A stretch of DNA of 64,000 nucleotides, from contig JALMQS010000089.1 of the NCBI GenBank assembly GCA_024734495.1, positions 4,292,586-4,356,585 of the forward strand, read 5' to 3'. Under the pieces are notes generated by a model. The model made no database searches. It saw only the letters and a program-made list of their open reading frames with translations, and had not been told where the DNA came from. This DNA comes from Forficula auricularia. Its lineage: Eukaryota; Arthropoda; Insecta; Dermaptera; Forficulidae. Below are positions 1 through 11,397 of the stretch, in pieces. Both the position numbers and the translations under genes were made by a program. Each line of letters starts with the position of its first letter. The first letter of the stretch is position 1.

Positions 1-314
1 AAAAAAAATTTCGTTTTGTGATTATCTGAAAAAAGAGGCTCCAACGATTTTTTTTTAAATTTGTGTATTTATCAAGTAAGTGTCTTGACAATTAAGATGA
101 ACACAAGGGGTACTTTTCGATCAAGGAAAATTTAATGAAAAAGTTTGTGTTTTTAATATTTTCATTTTTAATACTATTGAATAAATAAAAATACCTATAT
201 CTTAAAACTTATTGAAAATAAATATAGTAGGTAAATTATTTGGATAACGACACTACGCGACCCAAAAGATTATGAGCGACCCAAAATTGGGTCGCGACCC
301 ATAGATAAGAACCA
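1..314. mobile_element. hAT-type MITE, right part, cut by window edge
   Basis: This stretch resembles the right half of the element at 22737-23050: a run of A/T with a 'gatcaaggaaaatttaatg' block, then repeated 'gcgaccca' motifs ending near 'aagaaccacta'. That arrangement is typical of small hAT derivatives whose ends read CAGTGGTTCTCAACC. The left end lies outside the window. No coding capacity is seen. Confidence 0.5.
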
Positions 315-692
315 CTAGTAGTCGGTCAAGTGCCAGCTCGAATCGAACGTGGCTGGGGCATTGCCATTGGGCTAGTTAGGGGGGGGGGGGGAGCTGATTA
401 GCAACCACAGGGTTTCAATTTCAGTAATCCGATTAGAGACGAACTAACTTTTTTGACAAATTTTGAGAATAACGAAATAATTTAATGAGAAATACATAAG
501 TGATGACTGATAATAATTGAGAGTTTCGATTTTTCTAGAGGGGACAATGAGTATTTTGTACGGGCGAGTGCCCCCCCTTGCCTGCCCCTTAACACGCGCC
601 CATGGGCACTGTCGTGCTACAGATTGTCTAACTTTGGCTGACCTGATAGATGAAGTTTTGAATTAACGTTTACTTTTGATAGCTCACTAGAG

Positions 693-2215
693 CAGTGTTT
701 CTCAAACTTTTTCGAATGTGGAGCCCTTTTTCGTTTGGAAAATAAGCGTGGAACCCGACAATCTTGTGATGCGAGTTAAACGTGTTATAAGAACAATTTT
801 TTTTTGACTTTGAAATATAGTTATGTGGAGTGAATTAATTAAGAAAACCCACTTTTTATTGTCTTATATTTTTTACTTTACCATACAGGGTATGGTCAAG
901 TATTGTAATTTATTTAAACAGACACATGCTGTATCTATATTAAGCAGTAACTAAATCAAAACCTCCGTAAGTAAAAGAAAAAAAAACATTCTCGGGCTAC
1001 ATCAACTTTTTATGGGTATTGCCATCAATGATACTGTTTTTGTGTTTTACACAAATACTTTATATCAGGTCTTGGTGATGAAAGTTGTAATCTCATATTT
1101 GGCTCTGCAACAGCTTATTTTTTGTTAATCGGTAAGTTGAGAATCAGACTCGCACAATTAACTTGTATAAAGTGGTAAGAGAATTAAAAGAGCTTTCCGG
1201 GTCAACTGTGGATAAAATACACACAAATTTTCCCAAATGCATCGTTTATAGGCTGTCTGGAGGGAAGAATCTGAAGTCATTTCGATATAATTTCCATTTT
1301 TTTTTTTGAAATTATCATCAGGAAATGATTCCGCGACATTTCAGCCCCCGACAAAATAACCCCGACAAAATAACCCCGACAAAATATCCTTCTGACAAAA
1401 TATCTCATGACAAAATAACCCTTCCCCTCGTGAATCTTATGAGTAATACCGTCGACTCCGGTTCGGTTAATATATATATTCAGTTCGGCTCGGTTGGGTT
1501 CGTATACAGCGTCCAGCCAACCGAACCGCCTAAATGCCAGCCCGAAAAGGAGCTATACGAACCCAACCGAGCCGAACTGAATATATATTAACAGAACCTC
1601 CAGTTTAGTCCGGGCGGGGTGTGTTTCAGGCTCCATTTTTTTTTTCTAATCAAACACATTGAAAACCGAACCAGCCAATCGTCGGGGCGGGGTGTGTTTG
1701 GGGCTCCCATTTTTCCTAATCATACACGACAGACAGCAGCACTTTCAAACGGCTAATTAGCCGCCAAAATATCGAAAGTCTGTTTATATTATTCAAAACT
1801 ATGATTATAAGCTTCTCACTTAATCTCTTTTGTATTCTCCCTTATACTGGGGAATATTTGTCAGAAGATATTATGTCGGAGATGTTGTCCTTGGGATATT
1901 TTGTCGGGGGATGTTTTGTCGGGGGCTGAAATGTCGCGGTACCCAGGGAAATATTGTTCGATTGATTTATTCAAACATTCCAAGTGATAAACGATTTTGG
2001 TATCAATTGACTGGTATCCAGATCTATACCTTCTTCTTCCAAAATGTCTTTCATAGCTGAAAACCTCTCGAGATCTCTGCGATTCACACAACTAATCCAA
2101 AACTGCCCCTTCCTTTTGAACGCTAGAATTTTCACCTGCCGTGAATTTTTTTGCGGAACCCTTGGCTAGTTTTCATGGAACCCCCCAGTGTTCCGCCGAC
2201 AACACTGAAACACTG
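693..2215. mobile_element. hAT-like non-autonomous element with nested insertion
   Basis: The left end reads 'cagtgtttctcaaacttttt' followed by 'gtggagccctttttcg'. The right end is its imperfect inverse, with 'gcggaacccttggctag' and a final 'gaaacactg'. CAGTG..CACTG termini with a 'wrong-base' filler are typical of hAT-derived MITEs. Target duplication is unclear ('tcactag' against 'tcacctag'). The element is enlarged by the foldback repeat at 1322-1945 and has no transposase. Confidence 0.55.
1322..1945. mobile_element. Foldback repeat with short tandem arms, nested in hAT-like element
   Basis: The left arm starts 'ccgcgacatttcagccccc' and runs into three to five degenerate copies of a 14-base 'ccgacaaaataac' unit. 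The right arm (about 1850-1945) is the inverse, ending 'gctgaaatgtcgcgg'. In the middle is a second, stronger palindrome: arms at about 1459-1506 and 1555-1598 centred on 'gttcggctcggttgggttcg'. No ORF is convincing. Two stacked palindromes inside one hAT-like element suggest successive insertions. Confidence 0.55.
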
Positions 2216-2301
2216 CGTCACCTAGTATAAAAAAATCTATCTGATAAAAATGATAAAAAATACCCAAATTAAGTACTTAATTTATTACATTATTTCAAAT
2301 T

Positions 2302-3175
2302 AAAAAAAAATTCTCTTATCAGGAGACACTTGTATGGATAATTCAACTTGCGAATTTGCTGATTAATTTAAAGAAAATTATATATAAAAAGAAAAAAGAG
2401 ATACAAAGTAAATCGCATTTTATTCCCCTTGTTTGATAGTAATAAAGATGTCTCCAACTTCACCAAAGCTACAGTCACAGACTTTGTTGAGTATTTCATT
2501 AGATTCAATTTTTAATACATTAGAGCGTCGATAATCCTGATTAATTTTTTGATTATCAAAATTCTCTTATCAGGAGGCACTTGTATGGATACTTCAACTT
2601 TTTGCGAATTTGCTGATTAATTTAAAGAGAATTAATTATATATATATATATATAAGAAAGAGAGATACAAAGTAAATTGTATTTTATTCCCCTTGTTTGA
2701 TAGTAATGAATGATGTCTCCAACTTCACCAAAGCTACAGTCACAGACTTTGTTGAGTATTTCATCAGCTTCAATTTTTAATATTAATAGAGCGTCGATAA
2801 TCCGGATTAATTGTAACTGGATTATCAAAATGTCCGGATTTTCGAAAAGAACCAATAAAAGGTCTTTTGAGTTCATAACAAAAAGAAAATTTGCTAAAAC
2901 CATTAACAATTCACTTTAGTGGTTAAATAATTGGTACAGATAAATAAAACCATTAATTAAAATGATCTTATAATGTGTTTTAATGAAAGAATATACATAC
3001 ATATGTAATGTATAATATGTACATTGTACATACATAATATGTCTTTACAGAATATTGTACAGTTTATACATTCTCAGAGCTCAAATATATATGTATGTAT
3101 GTATTCACTTCAACTTTTTTTCACCGGATATGAATCGGATGTTTGACGTCCGGATTATCGACGCTCTACTGTAAT
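2302..3175. mobile_element. pogo/Tigger-like DNA transposon remnants, partly duplicated in tandem
   Basis: The end motif 'tagagcgtcgataatccgga' occurs near 2524 and 2788 and, inverted, near 3150-3172, as expected of pogo/Tigger-type ends. The block 2302-2560 is repeated directly at 2562-2830, from 'aattctcttatcagga' through 'gagcgtcgataatcc'. On the minus strand (about 2780 to 2665) a short protein fragment with 'EADEILNKVCDCSFGEVGD' is readable. It is probably a degraded transposase tail, but the family assignment rests mainly on the ends. Confidence 0.5.
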
Positions 3176-3239
3176 TCCAAATTTTGAAGTTAAGAATTAA
3201 GGAACACCAAAAGCTAATCCTTTTAAATTTTGGCATTTG

Positions 3240-3620
3240 TCACAAAACCTGATAGGATCGACATCCGGTTTCCTTGCATAGCTATTTTTGATAAAAAATA
3301 AAATAAAAATAAATAAAAAATAAAATAAATTAATTAATTCGCAATAAAATTATCTACATTTTCATATATAACAATAAAGGAAACTCTACAAACTACTAAT
3401 TCGAAGTTACCTGTTGATATCCTATCTACCTGGTCTTATGCAAGGAAAAAAGATTGCGACCCAACTTTGGGATTTTATATACATATTTTACTCTCAATTG
3501 GTAATATATTTATCCGGCAACTCGATAACTACATTTATGTAATAAAATTAACAACTATAATTTTTTATTAAAAATAGCTATGCAAGGAAATTGGATGTCT
3601 ACCCTATCAAGTTTTGTTTA
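3240..3620. repeat. Inverted-repeat MITE upstream of the sulfotransferase gene
   Basis: Sequence at about 3247-3300, containing 'ccttgcatagctatttttga', returns inverted at about 3560-3618. Between them is AT-rich, non-coding sequence. From 3620 to 4190 I see only unique AT-rich sequence and no convincing gene. Confidence 0.5.
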
Positions 3621-4212
3621 TTAATACATTATATTATCAAAATATTAATTTCATTAGGAAACTCTATAGGTGAAGGTCGACCTAAGTAGTGATCTTAGAC
3701 TAACGGATTTTATTTGTATTCAGATTTGTGATTTCCAAGAATTAATGATTAAAGCTTTCCAGCTTTTGAAAAATTAATTTTTCAAAAAAGTACTATGAGA
3801 TGGATTGATTTATTAAAATATTTTGTTTTAATCTGGCTATAATTCGCAATCTGACCAAAGAAAGTGTCTTCATTAATAATATCTTGAATTTCCTGATTTA
3901 AAATATATTTATTGGACTCGTTCATTTCAACGAAGACAAAAAATGGACCATCATAATCTTTTCTCCTCCAAATTACTATTTGGATTTGTGGGATTTGATC
4001 CAAACAATTTATTTAGAGCACTCCACTCCTGTCCATGTTTTTGTTTAAAAGAATTGATAAATAAGTTATTGTTATTAGATAATATCTGAATATATTGAAA
4101 ATAAAGTAATACTTAAATGCAAGTAGAAAATTCTTATCTATGAAAGTTTAATAGAATACGTTTACTCGCTAGCAAAGCTCCACTCAGTAATGAACATGTT
4201 GCTTTCTTATAG

Positions 4213-4419
4213 GAAAATTGAAGATGAAATCAAGTATCGCAAAGTTGAAGGAAAATATGGCACCCAGATAGACCAAATCTATGGCATTGAAGGATGTTTA
4301 ATTGAAGTGAATCCCGGGCGAGTTTTACTCCCTCCGGCCTATAAAGAAATTGGACAACGGATATGGGATTTACAAGTGAGGCCAGACGATGTTTGGGTCT
4401 GCTCCCTTCCCCAGAACAG
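4213..4419 (+). CDS. Sulfotransferase exon 1 (visible)
   Basis: Acceptor 'ctttcttatag' precedes the exon and donor 'cag/gtaaga' follows it. It encodes the N-terminal region ending 'RPDDVWVCSLP'. After that proline the frame needed for the PAPS-loop 'P-R-T-G' is off by one, because the run before 'agaacag' has four C instead of three. If no upstream exon exists, the ATG at 4190 would add eight residues. Confidence 0.8.
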
Positions 4420-4438
4420 GTAAGAGAGATTTTATAAT

Positions 4439-5089
4439 ACAGGGTGGGGCGCGGTCACTTTCTTATTTTAAAAAATTATAACACAAAAAGTATTGGCAGT
4501 ATTGATTTAATTCTTTTTTCTGTATACAGGGCTACATTTAAAGTTTTATTTCATTAGGTTTTAAAAACGACATCTCGAAGGTGGCCAAGTCCTCGTCAAT
4601 ACACTGAGATAGCCGAATTTTGAAATTTCTGACCACTTTTACGATGAGGATTTTTTTCTACTCAAACTCGAAGAAATGGAGGTGGAGGATCTGTGGTTCC
4701 AACAGGGTGGCACGAACTCTTGAGGGAACACTTCTCCGAAGGGCTCATCTCTCTTAGGGGCGATCTTTAGTGGCCAGCGCGATCACAAGAATTGACCCCC
4801 TTTGACTATTTCCTGTAGGGCTACCTTAAATCTTTGGTTTACACGAATTGTCCAAGGACCCTTGGTCAGCTGAAGGACAATATTCGTGCTGCACAGATAT
4901 GCTGGAAAAAGTGGACAGAAATTTCAAAACTCCGTGTATTGGCCCACCTTCGAGATATCGTTTTTAAAAGGTAATGAAATAAAACTTTAAATATACACCT
5001 GTATACAGAAAAAAGAAATAAATGGATACTGCCAATACTTTTTGTGTTATGATTTTTAAAATAAGGATGTGACCGCGCCCCACCCTGTA
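4439..5089 (+). mobile_element. Tc1/mariner-superfamily remnant with long inverted ends
   Basis: The ends 'cagggtggggcgcggtcac' (4440) and its inverse (to 5089) continue as roughly 150-bp inverted repeats flanked by TA. The centre, read on +, gives broken fragments of a DDE transposase: 'EMEVEDLWFQQGG', then a piece like 'WPARSQELTPFDYFL.GYLKSLVY'. These match the second and third catalytic blocks of the superfamily, with the usual D after 'WFQQ' replaced by G. It lies in the first intron of the sulfotransferase gene and is inactive. Confidence 0.7.
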
Positions 5090-5091
5090 CT

Positions 5092-6590
5092 TCGCAATAT
5101 ACTTTTTTAAATATAATTTTTCTAAGATGTTGCGTGAACGTAAAAAAGTATATTTTTAATTTATCTATCTTATTTAAACCACAAAACAAGCATAAAAAAC
5201 TAGTGTGTTTATTTTAAAAATTTTAACTAATCGACAAAATACAAAATTTTCGTGATTTTTGCAATTTTTCATAAGTTTAAAGTTCGATGCGCGAGCGTAA
5301 GATGTTAACCGATTTTATTTTTATTTATTTTTTATGCCGTTTTTCTTCTTATTCAATTGGTAACTTTCCCGCACTAAAGCGTTTTCGAAAAAAAAATTCA
5401 GTTTTTTCGACCAATCCTAATAATTATATCTATCTTTTTTATTCAAAGAAGACGTTTCGAAGGCTTATTCCCTGCTTCTTCAGGATCTGGAATCAATCAA
5501 AATGGGATTTGGCCATCATTATCATCAAGGCTATCATAATTTTAGGGGCGGGAGGTGCTGGCTGGGGTTCGGGGGTGGGTGTGGTGGGGAGTGGGGTTCG
5601 TGGGTTGGGGGTCCATGGGGCGTGATAAATATAAATATAAATAAATATAATGAGAATTTTGTGAAATTTTTTACTCAATAAAAGTAGATATTTGACACTT
5701 GGTGCCTATAGCTTACTTTATCATATTATTCCTTTCATAGCAGTCCTTCAAATATATAGTCTTGTTCTCTTCAATTTTAATTTTTTTAATGCATAAAAAA
5801 AATTTATTTTGACAATTTTTACTCCATACATTTGCATATTTCAACGTATTCTGCATATTACTTGCATATTTTAGCTTTTTTAACTGAATATTTTTATGTC
5901 ACATTTTGGCAGTTTTTACTGCATAAAAATCCGGTCTCTAGTCATTAGTAAACCAAAGAGGTAAAATAAAAATGAAATTAAAAATATATTTTATTCTAGT
6001 GGTTTTTAGGTATTTACTTATAAACTACTTTAAATGGATTTGTAGTTTATATTAGGTTAATATTTTTATGTAAAATTTTAGTTATGAACATTATGTGCTC
6101 AGATTACGTAAATGTAAATATATAGTATAGAAAAGCGAGAGTGATTGAGAATTAGAGAGAGATAAGTGGCGATCCGGGGCTTTCACTTGTGAAAGTTTTA
6201 TCATGTAATGTGGAAGTTAAACAGAAGTAATTGCGTCAGTCAGTTCTAAAGTTGTTTTCTGAACAGTTCAGGAAACAAATTTGGGTTTTATTTAATTTTG
6301 AAAAAAAATTATACAATGATCTGATTTATCTCTAGTGTAAAAATGTCCTCCAAAGGTTTTGTAGGAGATTTAATTTAAATTGCTCGTTCTTCAATAAAAG
6401 TTTTTAGTAAAATAAACATTGTTTTAAATCGAGTGCAAAATGAGAAGTGAATTTAAACAATCTATTTGTAATTCTTAATATATTTTTATTAATGAGTTTC
6501 TACAATCTGTAATTTTACGGAGCCTTATCAGGTTTGTAAATGATGAATGATATAAAAAAAGAGATTCACCAGTGAACTATTTTATTACAC
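5092..6590. other. Sulfotransferase intron, mostly unique AT-rich sequence
   Basis: No gene is seen. Around 5455-5497 the minus strand reads 'CTGAAGAAGCAGGG' ... 'CCTTCGAAACGTC', a degenerate hammerhead-type repeat end. A G-rich run with repeated 'gggg(t)' lies at 5545-5625. At 6595-6700 a GC-richer patch ('cccggcttcggcgggta') stands out from its surroundings. It has no splice sites or family resemblance that I can name. Confidence 0.4.
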
Positions 6591-6747
6591 CAGCTTCGAA
6601 GCCCGGCTTCGGCGGGTATTTTGCTGGCCAGTGAGCTACGGCCCCTGGCCTCCGGTATCCCATCACATCACATTTTTACCCCATTGTCCTTTTGGATGGA
6701 CAGTGACCGCTATTGTCTTAGGGGAGGGGCTAATTCACATATATATA

Positions 6748-7976
6748 CCGGGCGAGTTTTTTATCTTGAGACAGTCTTATAACTCAAAAACAGTGCATTA
6801 TATGAAAAAAGTTTCAAATAAAAGTTTATTTATATCAGGGAGAAACTAAACTACGCTATTGTTTGTTCACCTAGAACAAGCTTTCAAGGATATTTCGAAG
6901 CCAAGTTCTGTTTTTTAAATGGAAACCTATATGTTTCTGTAGATATTCTGAATCTACAAAAAAACTGAACAACTTTCATAAGAACTATTTTTATATACGA
7001 CATCAAATAATAAAAAATATTAAATCAATTAGATCTCGAAAAAAAATTCTAATAATTATTTTTAACAATTATTTAACTTAATTATCAAATAATATTAAAT
7101 TAATGATTAAATAAATAATTATTAAATCAAAAAGATCAAAACAATGAAAATAAGTGTTTATAATGATATTTAAAACTTCGTTATATACAGATTTAAGGGA
7201 TTATTTTCTACTTAATAGAACTATTAAAATTTCTTGAGTTTGAATAAAGTTTATTTCTCGTGTCAATCCAGTAGATAGTTATATTGTATTGCCATAATAA
7301 AAACGGAGCATTTTTTGTTGAAGACAGAATTGAAATGCTCTTAATTTATGCGGTGAATGTGGAAGAATTGTTATGGGGCTGCCATTGAAATGGATGCCGA
7401 GCGTTTTCCTGATAGAAATACACCCTCACAAGCTTAATTTTATCATGTTGTAAATCTGTTAAAAAAAACAACAAATGTAAATGCTACGAAGAAACTGAAA
7501 CCGGCAAAAGTAACGAAATTGATACTGAAATTCATTCAGAAGATATGGGATGCACTCAGGAATGTCACAGAACAGAGTGTCGCAAAATTATTATTAAATT
7601 ATTTATTTAATAATTAAATATTTGATCATTATTATTTGATAATTAAGTTGAATGATTGTCAAAAATAATTATTAGAATTTTTTTTTTAGATCTAATTGAT
7701 TTAATATTTTTTTATTATTTGATGTCGTATAAAAAAATAGTTCTAATAAAAGTTGTTCAATTTTTTTTGTAGATTCAGAATACGTACAGAAACATATAGG
7801 TTTCCATTCAAAAAACAGAACTTGACCTCGAAATACCCTTGAAAGCTTGTTCTAGGTTGACAAACAATAGGTAGTTTAATTTCCCCGATATAAATAAACT
7901 TTTATTTGAAACTTTTTTTCATATAATGCACTGTTTTTGAGTTATAAGACTGTCTCAAGATAAAAAACTCACCCGG
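6748..7976. mobile_element. Foldback DNA element, copy 1 (about 370-bp inverted arms)
   Basis: Left end 'ccgggcgagttttttatctt' and the inverse right end 'aagataaaaaactcacccgg' sit in TA-rich flanks. The arms (about 6748-7120 and 7600-7976) stay alignable over their full length. The ~480-bp core contains 'ctcgtgtcaatccagtagat' and no intact ORF. A second copy of the same length and layout is at 32018-33244. Confidence 0.75.
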
Positions 7977-7989
7977 TATATACTATATA

Positions 7990-9070
7990 TTGTGTGTGTG
8001 TGTGAATGATTTATATATAGGTATATGGAAATAAAACCCATTTTTTTCTCTTAATTTATATTTAAAATATTGATTATTAGCCCAGGCAAATTAGACCGAA
8101 AAAAGACCGCGCTGGCCATCAATATGCACAGGCTGAAAATAATTTTAATCGACGTTAGGCATCCCAAATAAGAGTTATAGGAGTTTGCGACGGTTTCTGG
8201 CTGGTGCTAAATTTTTGAGGGTCTAAAAACCACGAAAATTTATGGACTTTTTTCAGATTTTTGCTTATAACTCAAAAACCATGCGTCCTATTGAAAATTT
8301 TATTCTTGCCAAAATGAAAGAGCACAATATTTTATGTCTAATAAGGTACTTACAAGTTAAAATTGGTTCAGCCGTTTAGCCACAATCGATTGTCAAAGTT
8401 AGGCAATTTTTAGTGGCAATTGCGTCATGGGTTACCGTTGTCCAATTAAGATGAAACTGTTTGCCAATCTCAATTTTTAGCCAATTGGCAACTATTATGG
8501 GACTGAGCACCAAAATTCGAAGTGTGGTTTCTTGTGAACACCTAATAAGCGTAATTAACTTTTCCGCCAAGTTATAAAAAATTGCCTATATTTGAGGATC
8601 GATTGTGGCTAAAAAACTGAACCGATTTTAACTTTTAAGTATGTTATTAGACGCGAAATTTTATGCTCTTTCATTTTGGTAAGAGTGAAATTTTCTGTAG
8701 GCGCATGTTATGAGCGTAAATCTGAAAAAAATCCAAAATTTTGTTAGTTTTTAGGCTCTAGAAAATTTAGCTCCAGCAACAATAATATTTGTAATGATCT
8801 ATTAGTAGAATTTAAAATAAAAAACAATTAATTTTATTAAAAGAAAATTGAAAAAAATGTAATTATAAATTTTTATTCAAACAATCACCTGTGAATAATT
8901 ATTTCAATTAGAAAAAAACCCATCAAAAACAACTTAGCCGAAGATGAAACCGTGACAGATCAAAATGTCAACACAAAAACCCCTAACCAGTGAATTTCAT
9001 CCAAATCGATAGAGCCGTTTTTCGAGAAACCGATTCTATATATATACAAGAATTGATTGTTTAATATAAT
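7990..9070. mobile_element. Helitron-like repeat fragment carrying a nested foldback element
   Basis: From about 8785 to 9062 the sequence matches the repeat at 43085-43790 ('ttgtaatgatctattagt', 'catcaaaaacaacttagccg', 'gagccgttttcgagaaacc', ending 'tatatatacaagaattg'). Inserted before it is a separate foldback unit, about 8189-8785. Its arms begin 'gctggtgctaaatttttga' and end 'gaaaatttagctccagc'. A short GT microsatellite lies at 7990-8003. No protein-coding part is visible. Confidence 0.5.
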
Positions 9071-9192
9071 GAAGAAAGATAAGATATAATAAAAATAAAT
9101 ATAATATTATCCCAAGAGAGGTGACTAAAAATTGTTTTTTTTTTCCATGTTTAAAAAAAATAAAATAAACAATAAATTCTTAATTCTTGCAG

Positions 9193-9292
9193 GTTCTACA
9201 TGGGCTCAAGAAATGGTCTGGTGTATTGGTCATGATGTTGACCTCGTAACTGCGAGAAAATTACTACAAAATGAACGAACTCCCATGCTCGA
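9193..9292 (+). CDS. Sulfotransferase exon 2
   Basis: The exon lies between acceptor 'ttcttgcag' and donor 'gtaagt'. In the conserved frame it completes the PAPS loop (G-S-T-W) and continues 'AQEMVWCIGHDVDLVTARK', as in insect cytosolic sulfotransferases. In the frame dictated by exon 1 it would hit a stop after 13 codons, which exposes the upstream one-base insertion. Confidence 0.9.
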
Positions 9293-9385
9293 GTAAGTTT
9301 CTAAGCCGATATATTGAACAATTTTTCGAACTGATTTTTACTTTATCATAAATTGTTTCTAACAATAATTAACCTTTTTTTTCAG

Positions 9386-9539
9386 ATTGACGGCTTTAAT
9401 GGGTAATGAGTCGGGAGCTTGGAAGTCGATTCTACCCCATTCTGTAGATACAGTTGAGAACATGCCCTCGCCTCGGTATATCAAGAGCCATTTGCCATTA
9501 ACGCTGTTGCCAAGAGAGTTTACTCAAGTCAAACCAAAG
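9386..9539 (+). CDS. Sulfotransferase exon 3
   Basis: Acceptor 'tttttcag', donor 'aag/gtcagt'. It encodes 'LTALMGNESGAWKSILPHS..' through 'SPRYIKSHLPLTLLPREF', the substrate-pocket segment. 'R-x-IKSHLP' carries the catalytic-site histidine conserved in the family. The split codon with exon 2 is in phase. Confidence 0.9.
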
Positions 9540-9680
9540 GTCAGTTCCTTTTAAGAATTCATCATGTTTCATGTGAGATTAAAAGAACTAAAATTTATCA
9601 AGTGACCAGTCACATTAAGCGGACATTTCTGGAATAATATTTTTCCAATTTTCTTTGACCCTCTGATCCCAAATACCCTC

Positions 9681-10169
9681 CGGTGCAAAAACAATCGAGC
9701 CACCAATAAAAACTTTATTAAATAGTAAATTTATTTTTTCACAAGTAACCATACATTATTGAAATTGAAATAGTATACTTGCCACTTGCTGTTGACTTTT
9801 GATTAATTAGGCACACAATTTTGGAATTGATTGAACTTCAGAAATATCCATTTTGTATATTTTTACTTTCTATCAATTATGCTTAATTCAAAATGATTTA
9901 TTTTATTTATTGATATTTCAAATGGAACTTGATCTTTTATTAAAACTTTATTTAAATGTAAAGCGATATTGAGAAAGTAGGATAATTTGTAATTGTATCA
10001 TTTAATTTAATTTCACTTATTATTTTTTTGTAAAATTCAAAAATTATCAAGAAAATTTATTGAATATGTTAGTTTAAGAGTTACTGGAACAAATTATTTG
10101 AATATTTGTAAAAATTTTAAAAATAATTTGGTATTTAATAAAATTGGTGGCTCGATTTTTTTGCACCGG
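9681..10169 (-). mobile_element. Tc1-like MITE, copy A, with transposase-start relic
   Basis: The ends are 'cggtgcaaaaacaatcgag' with 'ccaccaataaaaac' and the inverse 'ggctcgatttttttgcaccg'. On the minus strand 'MDISEVQ' followed by a broken helix-turn-helix relic is readable from about 9855 downward. Copies B (27954-28440) and C (53930-54448) share the ends and the same relic. The three copies look like one deletion family that kept only the DNA-binding start of a Tc1-type transposase. Confidence 0.7.
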
Positions 10170-10479
10170 ATTTTGATACCTACTAAAATATTTCTATAAT
10201 TTTGATCATTAAAATGTTTTGTCAAAATCACAATTTTCACAAGCCTTGCCATTTTTATTTTTCGGAAATAAACTTTTTCGAGATATTTCAACTAAACTAT
10301 ATTTTTCAAATTCTCTAAGACCCTCTGTGATCCCAAATATACTAAAATATTTCTATAATTTTGATAATTAAAATTGAACAGCCAAATTGAATTATCAAAT
10401 AGCAATTTGCTTAGGATGTTTGCTAACAAAACATACCATTAAATTGAAAGTTTTTGCCGAGAGTAGCAGAATTTTTATA

Positions 10480-10765
10480 TATTGAAGGAGACAATAAAGA
10501 GAGTGTGTCTTCTGCTGGAATTATAAATTTTATTTATTTATAACTGAGACTATAGTTTCAAGGGCTTTGCCTCTTCATTTCAATTTATAACCTTACCACA
10601 TGAAAAATGTAAAACTTTCATTTCATAGAATTAATTCCTGTGAATACATTGTAATAGATCTGATGAAGAGGGCAAAGCCCTCAGAAACTATAGTCTCGTT
10701 ATAAATAAATAAAATTTATAATTCCAGCAGAAGCACACTCTTTTATTGTCTCCTTCAAAACATAC
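10480..10765. repeat. Inverted-repeat unit with hammerhead motifs in its arms
   Basis: The left arm (about 10485-10580) and right arm (about 10658-10760) are inverse copies containing 'ataattccagcagaag', 'ctatagt' and 'gggctttgcc'. The right arm holds a nearly complete hammerhead core on +. The left arm holds a decayed one on -. The same arms recur at 57885-57990 and 58500-58610. Confidence 0.7.
10649..10704 (+). ncRNA. Hammerhead ribozyme motif, slightly defective
   Basis: CTGATGA at 10660-10666 is followed by stem II (GAGGGC/GCCCTC, 10668-10682, loop AAA) and GAAA at 10684-10687. Stem III is AC-TATA-GT, the cleavage triplet GTC is at 10693-10695, and then TC-G-TTATAA. The outer stem I pairs TTGTAA (10649-10654) with TTATAA (10699-10704). 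Compared with the copy at 57931-57984 it has one extra T before the core (10659) and one extra A before GAAA (10683), which may impair cleavage. Confidence 0.6.
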
Positions 10766-10975
10766 CATTTTAGATAAAAAGAAAAACAAACCCCCCCCCT
10801 TCTATTGTCAGCCCTGTCCTTTGTCAACAAAGAAAAAAGGAAACATATGTTTATATTTGAGTGTGAACCAGAAAAATGTTTTTAATTCTAAACTGGCTAT
10901 CAGTGAAGAAACATCAAATTTTCAATATCCATACGGTATTGACTCCATGAAAAACAATATTTATAATTAAAAAGA

Positions 10976-11010
10976 CTGATGATGAAGACCAAGTCTTCGA
11001 AACTATAGTC
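10976..11010 (+). ncRNA. Hammerhead-like core with perfect stem II
   Basis: CTGATGA (10976-10982), T, then GAAGAC-CAA-GTCTTC (10984-10998), GAAA (10999-11002), C-TATA-GTC. Core and stem II are perfect. Inner stem I (GA/TC) is present, but the outer stem I is not convincing, so activity is doubtful. It lies 280 bp downstream of the previous motif in the same intron and the same orientation. Confidence 0.5.
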
Positions 11011-11185
11011 TCAAACAAATAAATAATATATATATACAGATATATCATCTCGATATATATGTGTGTATGTTTTTTGCATCAAGCAGAAGACAACCTCTTT
11101 GTTTCTCTTTGTACTTATTTATTTAATATTTTTTACATTTTAAATTTGAATTTTTATTAATAAAGATAATACATTATTCTTTCAG

Positions 11186-11306
11186 GTTATCTATTGCGCA
11201 AGGAATCCGAAGGATATGTGCGTTTCATACTTCCACTATTGTAAGCTAGTTCACGACTTGCACGGTACTTTTGAAGATTTTTGTCAATTATTTCTCAATG
11301 GGCGAG
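11186..11306 (+). CDS. Sulfotransferase exon 4
   Basis: Acceptor 'ttctttcag', donor 'g/gtgagt'. The product 'VIYCARNPKDMCVSFYHYCK' carries the Arg and Ser that bind the PAPS 3'-phosphate in this family, followed by 'HGTFEDFCQLFLNG'. In phase with exons 3 and 5. Confidence 0.92.
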
Positions 11307-11397
11307 GTGAGTGTACAATGAGAAAGAATTCTTTCTAATTCTAAGACATCTCAAAAAAGATCTACTTATGTTATAAAAAAAATTTTTTTCTTTCTAG

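Noticed and set aside
5287..5625. 112-codon + frame with a Gly-rich end
   Set aside because: Spans a decayed repeat end and a G-rich low-complexity run; no motif and no splice support.
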